This document shows, piece by piece, positions 45,424 to 55,234 of a stretch of 64,000 nt of DNA. Each line of letters starts with the position of its first letter. The stretch's first letter is position 1. The stretch spans positions 141,934-205,933 of the forward strand of contig NZ_PNYB01000012.1 in NCBI RefSeq assembly GCF_002879855.1. Direction: 5' to 3'. Source of the DNA: Trinickia soli (GTDB taxonomy: Bacteria > Pseudomonadota > Gammaproteobacteria > Burkholderiales > Burkholderiaceae). The notes below the pieces were generated by a model that ran no database searches, was not told where the DNA came from, and saw only the letters and a list, made by a program, of their open reading frames with translations. Both the position numbers and the translations under genes were made by a program.

Positions 45424-48400
45424 ATGTTGCAAGTCACGCGACGCCAGTTCCTGAAGGTGACGGCGTCTTCCCTGGCCGGTTCCAGCCTCGTTTTGCTGGG
45501 ATTCTCCACGGCCGACGCGCTGGCCGAGGTGCGGCAGTACAAGCTTGCGCGCACAACCGAAACGCGTAACACGTGCCCTTATTGCTCGGTCGGCTGCGGG
45601 ATTCTGATGTACGGCCTTGGCGATAACGCGAAGAACGCGCGCACGAGCATCATCCATATCGAGGGCGACCCCGACCACCCCGTCAATCGGGGCACGCTTT
45701 GCCCGAAAGGCGCGAGCCTGATCGATTTCATCCACAGCCCGAGCCGCTTGACGCACCCCGAATATCGGGCTGCCGGCAGTGACCACTGGCAACGCATATC
45801 GTGGGACGACGCGCTCGATCGGATTGCGAAGCTGATGAAGGACGACCGCGACGCGAATTTCGTCGAGACCACCGATGACGGCCTGAAGGTCAACCGGTGG
45901 CTGACGACGGGCATGCTCGCGGCATCGGCGAGCAGCAACGAAGTCGGCTATTTGACGCATAAAACGGCGCGCAGCCTAGGTTTATTGGCGTTCGACAATC
46001 AGGCGCGTGTCTGACACGGCCCGACGGTGGCAGGTCTTGCCCCGACGTTCGGCCGCGGCGCGATGACGAACCATTGGGTCGACATCAAGAACGCCGATGT
46101 CATTCTCGTGATGGGCGGCAACTCGGCCGAGGCGCACCCGTGCGGCTTCAAATGGGTGACCGAAGCAAAGGCGCATCGAAAGGCCAGGCTGATCGTCGTC
46201 GATCCGCGTTTTACGCGCACCGCGTCTGTCGCCGATTTCTATACGCCGATTCGAACCGGCACCGACATCGTGTTCCTTGGCGGCGTCATCAACTATTTGC
46301 TGACGCACGACAAGATTCAGCACGACTACGTGCGCAACTACACCGACATGCCGTTCATCGTCAGGGAGGATTTCAAGTTTGACGACGGCATTTACTCGGG
46401 TTTCGACGCGGACAAACACGGGTATCCCGACAAGTCGACGTGGGACTACGAGCGTGGCGACGACAACTTCGTCAAGATCGATCCGACGCTGCAACATCCT
46501 CGCTGCGTCTATAACCTGCTGAAGGCCCACTATTCGCGCTACACGCCCGAGCTTGTCGAGCGTGTTTGCGGCACGCCGAGCGCGGCGTTCGTTCACGTGT
46601 GCGAAACGCTGGCTGGCACGGCCGTGCCCGACCGCGCGGCGACGATCCTCTATGCGCTCGGATGGACGCATCATTCGGTCGGTTCGCAGATGATACGAAC
46701 CGGCGCGATGGTGCAGCTGCTGCTCGGCAATATCGGCGTGGCCGGCGGCGGCATGAACGCCCTGCGCGGCCATTCGAACATCCAGGGTCTGACGGATCTG
46801 GGGTTGATGTCGAATCTGCTGACGGGCTACATGACGCTGCCGATGCAGGCGGAGCAGGATTTCGACGCTTACATTGCCAAGCGTGCGTTGCAACCCTTGC
46901 GGCCGAATCAGCTCAGCTATTGGAAGAACTACCGGGCGTTTTTCGTCAGCTTCATGAAGTCGTGGTGGGGCGATGCGGCGACCGCGGACAATCATTGGGG
47001 CTATGACTACCTGCCCAAGCTCGACAAATCGTATGACCTGATGCAGGGCATCGAGCTCATGCACCAGGGCAAGATGAACGGGTATATCGCGCAGGGGTTC
47101 AATCCGCTGGCTGCCGCACCGAGCAAAGCGAAGACGGCGGCGGCGCTCGCCAAGCTCAAGTGGCTCGTCATCATGGACCCGCTCGCGACCGAAACGTCGG
47201 AGTTTTGGAATCACTACGGCGATTTCAACGATGTCTCGCCGTCGCAGATCCAAACGGAAGTGTTTCGCCTGCCGGCCACCTGCTTCGCCGAAGAGGATGG
47301 CTCCCTCGTGAGCTCGGGCCGTGTGCTGCAATGGCATTGGAAAGGCACGGAGCCGCCGGGCGAGGCTCGCAGCGATCTGGAAATCATGGGCGGCCTCTTC
47401 CTGCGCATTCGCAACCTGTATCGCACGAAAGGCGGTAAATACCCCGATCCGATCGTCAACCTGTCATGGCCCTACGCGAATCCCGCAAGCCCGACGCCGG
47501 AAGAGTTGGCCAAGGAGTACAACGGCCGTGCGTTGGCCGATCTGCCCGATCCGAAAGATGCGACGAAAGTCGTCGTCAAGAAGGGTGAGCAACTGGCCGG
47601 CTTCGCCCAATTGAAGGATGACGGTTCGACCGCCAGCGGCTGTTGGATTTTCTGCGGTGCATGGACGCAAGCGGGCAACCAGATGGCGCGGCGCGACAAC
47701 GCCGATCCGACCGGCATCGGGCAAACGCTCGGCTGGGCGTGGGCTTGGCCTGCCAACCGGCGCGTGTTGTACAACCGCGCGTCGTGCGACATGAGCGGCA
47801 AGCCGCTCGACCCGTCGCGCAAGCTGATCGCCTGGAACGGCAGCACATGGGGCGGCGCCGATGTGCCCGACTTCAAGCTCGACGAACCGCCTGAAAACGG
47901 CATGGGCCCGTTCATCATGCTCGCGGAAGGCGTGGCGCGTTTCTTCGCGCGCGACGCGATGGTCGAGGGCCCGTTCCCCGAGCATTACGAACCGTTCGAG
48001 AACCCGCTGGGCCATAACCCGCTGCACCCGAACAATGCATTGGCCACGAGCAATCCGGCGGCACGCGTGTTCCCCGACGACCGCGCGATGTTCGGCACTG
48101 CCGATCAATTCCCGGTCATAGCGACGACGTATCGGCTGACCGAGCATTTTCACTATTGGACCAAGCACGTGCGCTTGAACGCGATCCTGCAGCCCGAGCA
48201 ATTCGTCGAGATCGGCGAAGAGCTGGCGAACCAGATCGGCGTGAAGCACGGTGGGCGCGTCAAGGTTTCGTCCAAACGCGGGTACATCGTGGCCGTAGCG
48301 GTCGTCACGAAACGGATCAAGCCGTTCGTGATCGAGGGCAGGAAAGTGCAGATGGTGGGCGTTCCGTTGCACTGGGGCTTCATGGGGCTGGCCAAGCCCG

Positions 48401-48495
48401 GCTATCTGGCGAACACGCTGACGCCGTCGGTCGCGGACGGCAACTCGCAGACGCCCGAATTCAAGTCTTTCCTGGTGAAGGTGGAAAAGGCGTAA
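45424..48495 (+). CDS. fdnG: Formate dehydrogenase, selenocysteine-containing catalytic subunit (FdnG/FdoG type)
   Basis: One gene of 1,023 residues read through an in-frame TGA at 46012-46014, residue 197. The context R-V-(TGA)-H-G-P-T-V-A-G-L matches the selenocysteine site of Sec formate dehydrogenases. Other features are a Tat signal ([14 protein letters not shown]), [14 protein letters not shown] plus a CPKG cysteine for a [4Fe-4S] cluster, and the molybdopterin (bis-MGD) oxidoreductase and dinucleotide-binding domains up to FWNH and the C-terminal KVSSKRGYI region. It oxidises formate to CO2 on the periplasmic side and passes electrons to FdnH. GGAGGAG precedes the ATG. The operon with fdnH and fdnI is tight. 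If UGA is read as stop it would be mis-split in two. Confidence 0.95.
46012..46053 (+). promoter_or_regulatory. Sec UGA codon and bacterial SECIS-like hairpin
   Basis: After TGA at 46012-46014, GGCA (46029-46032) and TGCC (46038-46041) pair around the loop GGTCT, and the AGGTCT sequence is that of the SelB-binding loop of Escherichia coli fdhF/fdnG elements. Spacing of about 17 nt from UGA to the loop fits. SelB, encoded downstream, should bind it and decode UGA as selenocysteine. Confidence 0.85.
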
Positions 48496-48505
48496 GGGGA
48501 CGGCC

Positions 48506-49429
48506 ATGGCTTTGCAATCGCTCGACATCAAACGGCGCTCGGCCACGACCGTTACGCCGCCTTCCGTGCGCGAGCCACCCACGGGTGGCGTCGCCAAGCT
48601 CATCGACGTGACGAAGTGCATCGGTTGCAAGGCATGCCAGGCGGCCTGCATGGAGTGGAACGACCTGCGTGACGAGATCGGGGTGACGAGCGGGGTTTAT
48701 GACAACCCGCTCGATCTGACCGCGCAGTCGTGGACCGTCATGCGCTTTACCGAATACGAGAACCCGTCGGGCCATCTCGAATGGCTGATTCGCAAGGACG
48801 GTTGCATGCATTGTGAAGATCCGGCCTGTTTGAAGGCATGTCCATCGCCAGGGGCCATCGTTCAGTACACGAACGGCATCGTCGATTTTCATGAGGAGAA
48901 CTGCATCGGCTGCGGTTACTGCGTCACGGCGTGCCCGTTCGATGTCCCGCGTATTTCGAAGACGGACAAGCGCGCCTACAAATGCACGCTTTGCTCGGAT
49001 CGGGTCGCCGTGGGACAAGAGCCCGCATGCGTGAAGACGTGCCCGACCGGCGCCATCACGTTCGGCACGAAGGACGATATGAAAGCGCAGGCCGAGGAGC
49101 GCATCGTCGACCTCAAAGAGCGGGGCTTCGCACAGGCGGGGCTTTACGATCCGGCCGGCGTGGGCGGCACGCATGTCATGTACGTGCTGCACCATGCCGA
49201 TCGGCCGTCGTTGTATCACGGGTTGCCCGCCGATCCGCACATCAGCCCGTTTGTTTCCTTGTGGAAGGGCGTGACGAAACCCCTCGCCCTGGGCGCCATG
49301 GCGCTGGCTGTGTTGGCCGGTTTCTTCCATTACGTGCGGGTGGGCCCTGACGAGGTTTCGCCGGATGACGAAGCGGCTGCACGCGACGAAGCGCAGCGTA
49401 TTCGATCGCAACGCGGGGAAAGACGATGA
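48506..49429 (+). CDS. fdnH: Formate dehydrogenase iron-sulfur subunit
   Basis: 307 residues with four cysteine clusters for [4Fe-4S] centres: [42 protein letters not shown] and CTLCSDRV with later CVKTCP. The C-terminal hydrophobic helix ([17 protein letters not shown]) anchors it in the membrane, as in FdnH. It relays electrons from FdnG to the cytochrome b subunit. The ATG at 48506 lies 10 bp after fdnG. The stop overlaps the fdnI ATG by 4 bp. Confidence 0.95.
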   Translation: MALQSLDIKRRSATTVTPPSVREPPTGGVAKLIDVTKCIGCKACQAACMEWNDLRDEIGVTSGVYDNPLDLTAQSWTVMRFTEYENPSGHLEWLIRKDGCMHCEDPACLKACPSPGAIVQYTNGIVDFHEENCIGCGYCVTACPFDVPRISKTDKRAYKCTLCSDRVAVGQEPACVKTCPTGAITFGTKDDMKAQAEERIVDLKERGFAQAGLYDPAGVGGTHVMYVLHHADRPSLYHGLPADPHISPFVSLWKGVTKPLALGAMALAVLAGFFHYVRVGPDEVSPDDEAAARDEAQRIRSQRGERR

Positions 49430-50052
49430 AACAAGACGATGTCGAATTGATCGAGCGTTATACGCCGAACGAGCGTACGCAGCATTGGATTACCGCGATC
49501 CTGTTTGTCATGCTCGCTTTATCGGGGCTTGCGTTGTTTCACCCCGCGCTGTTCTGGTTGACGGCGCTATTCGGAGGCGGGCAATGGACACGCATCTTGC
49601 ATCCGTTTTTCGGTGTCGTGCTGTTCATCTCGTTCGCGCTGCTTGCTGGGCGGTTTTGGGCGCAAAACCTGATGGATGCAGACGACCTGCAATGGCTCAG
49701 ACAATTCAACGACGTGGTCGCCAAACGCGAGGACGTGCTGCCCGAAGTGGGCCGCTACAACGCGGGGCAAAAAGTGCTGTTTTTCGTGATGGTGGTATGC
49801 GTCGTCGTGCTGCTCCTGAGTGGACTCGCCATCTGGCAGCGGTATTTCGGCGATGCGGTTTCACCGCCGGTCATGCGCGCGGCCGCCGTCGTGCATGCGT
49901 TCTTTGCCTTCGTGATGATCGTTGGCGTCATCGTTCACGTTTATGCGGCGATCTGGGTGAAAGGCTCCATCGGGGCGATGATGCGTGGCACCGTCACGTT
50001 CGGTTGGGCCCGTAAGTACCACGCGAAATGGTTTCGGCAAAGCATCAAGTAA
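49426..50052 (+). CDS. fdnI: Formate dehydrogenase cytochrome b556 subunit
   Basis: 208 residues and four membrane helices. Family features are [30 protein letters not shown] at the start, with a haem-ligand histidine, and later [29 protein letters not shown] with further histidines. It binds two b-haems and reduces quinone. The start overlaps the fdnH stop (ATGA). It is the last gene of the fdn operon. Confidence 0.94.
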   Translation: MKQDDVELIERYTPNERTQHWITAILFVMLALSGLALFHPALFWLTALFGGGQWTRILHPFFGVVLFISFALLAGRFWAQNLMDADDLQWLRQFNDVVAKREDVLPEVGRYNAGQKVLFFVMVVCVVVLLLSGLAIWQRYFGDAVSPPVMRAAAVVHAFFAFVMIVGVIVHVYAAIWVKGSIGAMMRGTVTFGWARKYHAKWFRQSIK

Positions 50053-50101
50053 ATGACGGCTGCGGTGAGCGCGCGCTGCGCTGACGCTGGAGGATCGCGG
50101 G

Positions 50102-50992
50102 TCAGTCGGCTCTCGCCCGATCTCGCTTGAGCGCCGCGCGTGCGAACGAGACGAAGCGCTGCGTGACGAGGTCGTCGCGGCCGCGCTGCCAGGCGAGCCC
50201 GACTCGCCAGCGCGCGTGCGCGCCGCTCAACGGCAGCACGGTGGCGTCGCGCAGCAGAAATTGCATGCGCGACGGCACGAACGCGACGCCGACGCCCGCG
50301 GCCACCGTCGCCAACACCGATTGCACGTCTTGTGCTTCTTGCACGACCCGGGGAATGAAGCCACGCCCCGCACACCAACGCTCGATCTGATCGCTTGTGC
50401 TTGCCCCGCGGGCACGCGCCAATGCGACGAAGCCGATTTCGTTGAGTACATTCAGATCTTTTGGCACGCGCGTGATGCTCGCCTCTTGCGGGATCGCCAA
50501 CGCAAGCGATTCCCCGATGACAGGGAACGCATCGAGCCCGTCGCTGTTCGGAATCCGCATGAAGCCGACATCGAGTGTGCCGGCGAGCAGCCGCCGCGAC
50601 TGTTCCACGGAGGACAAGTCGACCAGCGTGACGTTGACGTTGGGATGCTGTCGACGAAAGTCGGCGATCAAACGCGGTGCGATCGTCAGCACCGACAAAC
50701 AGAACCCCACGCGCAAGCGTCCTCGCTTGCCACCGCTGGCTTCCTTCGCACGTAGCAATATGTCGTCGGCGTCGCGGATCAGCGCCGTGGCATCGGGTAG
50801 AAAATCCAAGCCGAATGCCGTGAGTTCTGCGCCGTGACGTCCGCGCTCGAACAGGCGCGCTCCGAGGCTCGCTTCAAGCGCGCCGATTTGCTTGCTCAAT
50901 GCGGGCTGGCTCGTATGGAGCGCGTCGGCGGCGCGACTGAAGTGGCGCAGTTCGGCCACCGTCAGAAACGCGCGCAGCAGTTTGAGATCCAT
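50102..50992 (-). CDS. LysR family transcriptional regulator
   Basis: 296 residues. The LysR HTH spans about residues 1-60 (MDLKLLRAFLTVAELRHFSRAADALHTSQPALSKQIG region), followed by the LysR substrate-binding domain. The ATG at 50992 is favoured over one at 51022, which adds ten residues. It is divergent from the nitrilase-fold gene (95 bp between starts), suggesting that it regulates that gene. It separates the fdn operon from fdhE-selAB. Confidence 0.88.
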   Translation of the reverse strand: MDLKLLRAFLTVAELRHFSRAADALHTSQPALSKQIGALEASLGARLFERGRHGAELTAFGLDFLPDATALIRDADDILLRAKEASGGKRGRLRVGFCLSVLTIAPRLIADFRRQHPNVNVTLVDLSSVEQSRRLLAGTLDVGFMRIPNSDGLDAFPVIGESLALAIPQEASITRVPKDLNVLNEIGFVALARARGASTSDQIERWCAGRGFIPRVVQEAQDVQSVLATVAAGVGVAFVPSRMQFLLRDATVLPLSGAHARWRVGLAWQRGRDDLVTQRFVSFARAALKRDRARAD

Positions 50993-51086
50993 TCTTTTAT
51001 CGAATCGAACGCGGAAAAGCATTCATTTTACTTATCGATCGTGGAAGGATTCAATAGGTACATTCCGATGCCGATTCGATCATCTC

Positions 51087-52061
51087 ATGCCCAGGTCAGC
51101 CGCTTCGTCTTCCGTAGCTTCCCCCGCTTCCCCCGCTTCTTCGCTGCGCGTTGCCGCGCTGCCGTTTGCTTTGCCGCTTGACGGTGTGACCGATCAACTT
51201 GCGCAAGCGGCCCGCGCAGGAATCGGCCTGGCCGTGTTCCCGGAAATGAGTCTGCTCGGCACGAAGCGGGTGGACCGTCTGCGGCGCGCGGAGCTCGAAA
51301 CGCTGGCGGAGCCGATGGACGGGCGATCCTTGGGCATCGTCACGGACGCCGTCGAGGCGACCGGCGTGGCCGCCGGGGTGGGCTTGCTTGAACGTGGCCC
51401 CGATGGAGCGATCTATAACAGCTACGTCGTGTGCATGCCGGGCGGTACGAAGCATCGCCATCGCAAGGTTTATGCAACGGAGAACCCGCATCTGCAAGGC
51501 GGGGCACGCTTGGACGTGTTCGATACGCCTTGGGGCGTGACGATGAGCATTCTGATCGGCGCGGACAACTATTTACCCGAGAACGCACGCGTTGCGGCGC
51601 TCAAAGGCGCGACGTTGCTGGTTGCGCCGCATCGTGGATACGCGGGCGGAAGCGATGTGTCGCCGCAGCGGGATTGGTTTGTACGCGCGCTGCCCACCCA
51701 TGCGGGCGACAACGGAATGTTCGCGGTCCTCAGTGATATGCACGGGGAGCCGAATGATCGGGGCGGATCGGGCGTGGCGTTGATCGCGGATCCTTCTGGC
51801 GCTGTCATCGCGACGGGCGCGGGCATGCAGGATCCGTTTGCGACGGCCGCTATCGATCCTGAGTTGGCTCGTCGAAGCCTCGCGCGGCAGTGGCTCAGCG
51901 CGCGGCGGCCCGAGCTCTATAGCTCGCTGATCGCGTTGGATGCGCGCGATGCAGCGGGCGCGCAGAGGTGGATGACCTCGCCGCCGTCGCGCGAGGTCCA
52001 GGCGCGTGGGTCGGTTGCCGTGAGTTTCGCCGTGGTTGGCAGGCGGCGGGTGAGCGGGTAG
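51087..52061 (+). CDS. Nitrilase-fold (carbon-nitrogen hydrolase) protein lacking the catalytic cysteine
   Basis: 324 residues. The nitrilase superfamily frame is clear: FPEMSLLG with the catalytic glutamate at residue 53, HRKVYATEN with lysine 127, and the nucleophile-elbow region SILIGADNYLPEN. That last motif normally reads IC-x-D-x-x-(F/Y)-PE; the cysteine position is glycine 158, codon GGC. Without cysteine the usual amidase chemistry is not expected, so the protein may be a pseudoenzyme or use another residue. It is divergent from a LysR regulator. An ATG at 51087 was chosen; no strong ribosome-binding site was seen. It ends 21 bp before a convergent GNAT gene. Confidence 0.8.
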   Translation: MPRSAASSSVASPASPASSLRVAALPFALPLDGVTDQLAQAARAGIGLAVFPEMSLLGTKRVDRLRRAELETLAEPMDGRSLGIVTDAVEATGVAAGVGLLERGPDGAIYNSYVVCMPGGTKHRHRKVYATENPHLQGGARLDVFDTPWGVTMSILIGADNYLPENARVAALKGATLLVAPHRGYAGGSDVSPQRDWFVRALPTHAGDNGMFAVLSDMHGEPNDRGGSGVALIADPSGAVIATGAGMQDPFATAAIDPELARRSLARQWLSARRPELYSSLIALDARDAAGAQRWMTSPPSREVQARGSVAVSFAVVGRRRVSG

Positions 52062-52082
52062 GGTGCTTCGCTGCGTGAGCGT

Positions 52083-52631
52083 CTATCGGCGGTCGGTACG
52101 AAGCAACCCGTAGATCGCGCTATCCGAGATCTCTCCATCGACGATCCAGCGTTCGCGCAGCAACCCCTCACGCACGAAACCCAGCTTTTCGAGCACGCGC
52201 GCCGACGCCCGATTGCGAGGATCGATATCGGCTTCGATGCGATGCAGCCGCAGGACGTCGAACCCGCAATCGACCACGGCGCGCGCCGCTTCACTCATAT
52301 AGCCCTTGCCCCAATACGCACTCTGCAAGCCGAAGCCGATCTCGGCGCGCTGTGCGGCCATTTCCAGATTGAACAGCGAGCAGATCCCGATGACTTCATG
52401 CGTTGCAGTCAATTCGACGGACCAAACGATTTCGATTTCCGCCGCCGAGCCCTGCAATCGGTGAGCGACGTAGTCGACGGCTTGCTCGAACCGCTTCATG
52501 AGCGGAAACGACCAATAGCGCATGAACGCCGCATCCGAATACATCGTGAACAGCGGCAGGGCGTCGTCGGCGCGCAGCGGACGTAAGGTCAGACGTGCGG
52601 TGGACAACGATGAAGCATCGAGAGGCGGCAT
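52083..52631 (-). CDS. GNAT family N-acetyltransferase (RimJ/RimL-like)
   Basis: 182 residues. The Acetyltransf_3-type fold shows LSTARLTLRPLRADDALPLF at the start, EIGFGLQSAYWGKGYMSEAARAV around the acetyl-CoA loop (WGKGYM) and NRASARVLEKLGFVREG near the end, the last two being RimJ/L family hallmarks. It transfers acetyl from acetyl-CoA to an N-terminal or amino substrate. The ATG at 52631 aligns with the family start; an ATG at 52682 would add 17 residues and has AAGG nearby. It is isolated between the nitrilase-fold gene and fdhE. Confidence 0.87.
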   Translation of the reverse strand: MPPLDASSLSTARLTLRPLRADDALPLFTMYSDAAFMRYWSFPLMKRFEQAVDYVAHRLQGSAAEIEIVWSVELTATHEVIGICSLFNLEMAAQRAEIGFGLQSAYWGKGYMSEAARAVVDCGFDVLRLHRIEADIDPRNRASARVLEKLGFVREGLLRERWIVDGEISDSAIYGLLRTDRR

Positions 52632-52738
52632 GAGAATGTGACTATTCGGGCTCGTTTGGCGATCGGCAGTGTATACCGACATTTACCTTCGCAGCGTTTT
52701 GTCATACAACCGTAAAGCAGACATCCCGATTCCCCATC

Positions 52739-53731
52739 GTGCGGCGCAAAAAAACGGCCGCGGGCGGGTCACATGATCGAGGCTGGTTCGTGACTCAACG
52801 CATCTTGCAGCCCGGCGAAATCGAAGGGCTCGACCGAACGGCGATTCCGCACCTGCGTTTGCCGCAGCGCGGAACCGTGTTTGCCGATCGGGCGGCACGA
52901 TTGCGGCACCTTGCGAAGGGGCATGCGATTGCGGGCTATTTGCAGTTGATGGCGAAAGTCGTCGAAATCCAGCACGAAACACTCGCTATATTCGCCACAT
53001 TCTCCGCTTCCACGCCGTGCTTCCATGCGGTAGAACACGCAGAGGCGCACTCGATGCCAGTTGTGAATGCGCTCGGCGGCGCGCGTGACCCGGCTTGGCG
53101 CGAGGTGCTGCGGCGCATCGTCGATCGCATCGACGCGGCGGGCGGCGCGACACCGGCGCTGCGCAAGCTGCTCGACACGTTACGGGCGATGAATGATGCT
53201 CAGCTCGATAACCTCGCCGACGCCGTCCTCGCGCTACGACCGGGCGAAGTCGATCCTGCAACCGCACCGTTCGTCATGGCCGCTTTGCAGGTTGTATGGA
53301 CCGACATCGCCTGCCGCCTCGACGTGCGCGATGTGCCTTACCTGGAAACGCCTGGTATATGTCCCGTGTGCGGATCGATGCCCGTTGCGAGCATCGTGCG
53401 TATCGGCGGCGCCTATCAGGGGTATCGCTTCTTGCAATGTGGCTTGTGTTCGACGGAATGGCACATGGTGCGTGTCAAGTGCTCGCATTGTGATTCGACC
53501 AAGGGGATCGCCTATCACGCGATTGCCGAAGGCGATCAGTCGATCAGGGCCGAATCGTGCGACACGTGCGGCGTGTATCGAAAAATCGGCTACCAGGAAA
53601 AGGACTACGACATGGAGCCGTTAGCCGATGATCTCGCGAGTCTGGCGCTCGACTTGTTGATGAGCGAAGCGGGATACCGGCGTGCTTCCCCCAATCCGTT
53701 GTTATGGCCGCAAGCTGCTGATGACGCATGA
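52739..53731 (+). CDS. fdhE: FdhE formate dehydrogenase accessory protein
   Basis: 330 residues from a GTG at 52739. The C-terminal half carries rubredoxin-like cysteine pairs: CPVCGS near residue 200, CGLC near 227, CSHC near 241 and CDTC near 269, with DYDMEPLADDLASLALDLLM at the end, as in FdhE. FdhE binds iron and the Tat-targeted catalytic subunit before export and is required for active respiratory formate dehydrogenase. It is 33 bp upstream of selA, forming an apparent operon with selA and selB. Confidence 0.92.
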   Translation: MRRKKTAAGGSHDRGWFVTQRILQPGEIEGLDRTAIPHLRLPQRGTVFADRAARLRHLAKGHAIAGYLQLMAKVVEIQHETLAIFATFSASTPCFHAVEHAEAHSMPVVNALGGARDPAWREVLRRIVDRIDAAGGATPALRKLLDTLRAMNDAQLDNLADAVLALRPGEVDPATAPFVMAALQVVWTDIACRLDVRDVPYLETPGICPVCGSMPVASIVRIGGAYQGYRFLQCGLCSTEWHMVRVKCSHCDSTKGIAYHAIAEGDQSIRAESCDTCGVYRKIGYQEKDYDMEPLADDLASLALDLLMSEAGYRRASPNPLLWPQAADDA

Positions 53732-53764
53732 GGCCCAACATAAAAGTGGGAGACATAGGCGGCG

Positions 53765-55234
53765 ATGTCCGGCTCGACAACTGACTCTGTAGGGCGGGTG
53801 GGCGAACGAAGCGGTCGCGGCGGGTTGGCGCGGTTGCCCTCGGTCGAGCGCGTGTTGACGGCGCCTGCGGCCGCGCCACTAATCGATACATACGGCCGCA
53901 CCCGCGTGCTCGAAGCGATACGTCAGACGTTGACGGCCTGGCGCGACGCGGCGGTGCTGACCCATGCTTCCTCGCTGGACGAAGTGCCCGACGAAGTGCC
54001 CGACGAAGCGGCCGTTGCTTCGATGGCGAAGACTTGGCTGGAGAAAGAATCGGCGAGCCGGCTGCGGCCCGTCTTCAATCTGACGGGCACGGTGTTGCAT
54101 ACGAACCTTGGTAGGGCGCTGTTGCCGGAAGCGGCGGTGCGTGAGCTCGTCGAGGCGATGACGCAAGCGGTCAACCTCGAGTTCAATCTGTCGACGGGCA
54201 AACGCGGCGACCGGGATGACGTCGTCGCAGAGCTGCTGTGCGAGCTGACAGGCGCGCAGGCGGCGACCGTCGTCAATAACAACGCGGCAGCGGTGTTGCT
54301 GATGTTGTCGGGACTGGCTGCGAGAAAGGACGTCGTCGTATCGCGTGGAGAACTCGTCGAAATCGGCGGATCGTTCAGGATTCCTGACATTATGCGTAGC
54401 GCCGGTGCGAGGCTGCGGGAAGTCGGGACGACCAATCGCACACATCGATCCGATTACGAAGCCGCGATCGATTCGCGTACGGCGTTGTTGATGAAAGTCC
54501 ACTGCAGCAATTACGCGATCAGCGGATTCACGAAGGCCGTCGAGTTGCCGGAGCTGTCTGCGCTTGCGCATTCGCACGGGTTGCCCGCGGTCGTGGATCT
54601 CGGCAGCGGCACGCTTGCCGATCTGGCTCAATGGGGCTTGCCGCACGAGCCGACGGTGCGCGAAGCGATCGAGGCCGGCGCAGATCTCGTGACGTTCAGC
54701 GGCGACAAGCTGCTCGGTGGCCCACAGGCCGGGCTCATCGTTGGACGCGGCGATCTTGTCGCGAAGCTGAAGAAGCATCCGCTGAAGCGCGCCCTGCGTG
54801 CGGGGAAGCTGACGCTGGCTGCGCTGGAAGCTGTCCTGCGACTCTATCGGGCACCGGAATTTCTACCGGAGAAACTCACGACGTTGCGTTTGCTGACGCG
54901 CCCGGTTTCGGCGATTCAAACCTGTGCCGAGCGCGTCGCCCCCGCGTTTCGCCTGGCGGCGGGGGAGGTGTTCGCGGTGACCGTCGAGCCGATGCAGAGC
55001 CAGATCGGCAGCGGCGCGCTGCCTGTCGACCGTCTACCCAGTTATGGGCTTGTCGTCCGTAGGGCGGGCGGTAAGCGAGGCGGACGAGCGTTGATGCTGC
55101 TGGAGGAGCGGTTGAGGTCGTGGCCGCGTCCCGTGATCGGGCGCATTGCCGACGATGCTTTGCGGCTCGATCTCCGCTGCCTGGAAGCGGCGGACGAGGC
55201 GGCATTTGTGCGGCAATGTGTGGAGATGACGTGA
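53765..55234 (+). CDS. selA: L-seryl-tRNA(Sec) selenium transferase
   Basis: 489 residues. The PLP-dependent core shows [30 protein letters not shown] and [13 protein letters not shown] with the PLP lysine at residue 315. It converts Ser-tRNA(Sec) to Sec-tRNA(Sec) using selenophosphate as donor; it works as a large ring in the cytoplasm. It lies between fdhE and selB and overlaps the selB start by one base (TGATG). Confidence 0.95.
   Translation: MSGSTTDSVGRVGERSGRGGLARLPSVERVLTAPAAAPLIDTYGRTRVLEAIRQTLTAWRDAAVLTHASSLDEVPDEVPDEAAVASMAKTWLEKESASRLRPVFNLTGTVLHTNLGRALLPEAAVRELVEAMTQAVNLEFNLSTGKRGDRDDVVAELLCELTGAQAATVVNNNAAAVLLMLSGLAARKDVVVSRGELVEIGGSFRIPDIMRSAGARLREVGTTNRTHRSDYEAAIDSRTALLMKVHCSNYAISGFTKAVELPELSALAHSHGLPAVVDLGSGTLADLAQWGLPHEPTVREAIEAGADLVTFSGDKLLGGPQAGLIVGRGDLVAKLKKHPLKRALRAGKLTLAALEAVLRLYRAPEFLPEKLTTLRLLTRPVSAIQTCAERVAPAFRLAAGEVFAVTVEPMQSQIGSGALPVDRLPSYGLVVRRAGGKRGGRALMLLEERLRSWPRPVIGRIADDALRLDLRCLEAADEAAFVRQCVEMT

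Noticed and set aside
45259..45960. N-terminal extension of the YihY-type frame
   Set aside because: It overlaps the Tat signal and catalytic region of fdnG on the other strand and lacks membrane character; the ATG at 45258 has a ribosome-binding site.
46012..46014. Premature stop suggesting that fdnG is a pseudogene
   Set aside because: The TGA sits exactly at the Sec position, the surrounding residues are conserved, a SECIS-like hairpin follows, and selA, selB and selC are nearby.
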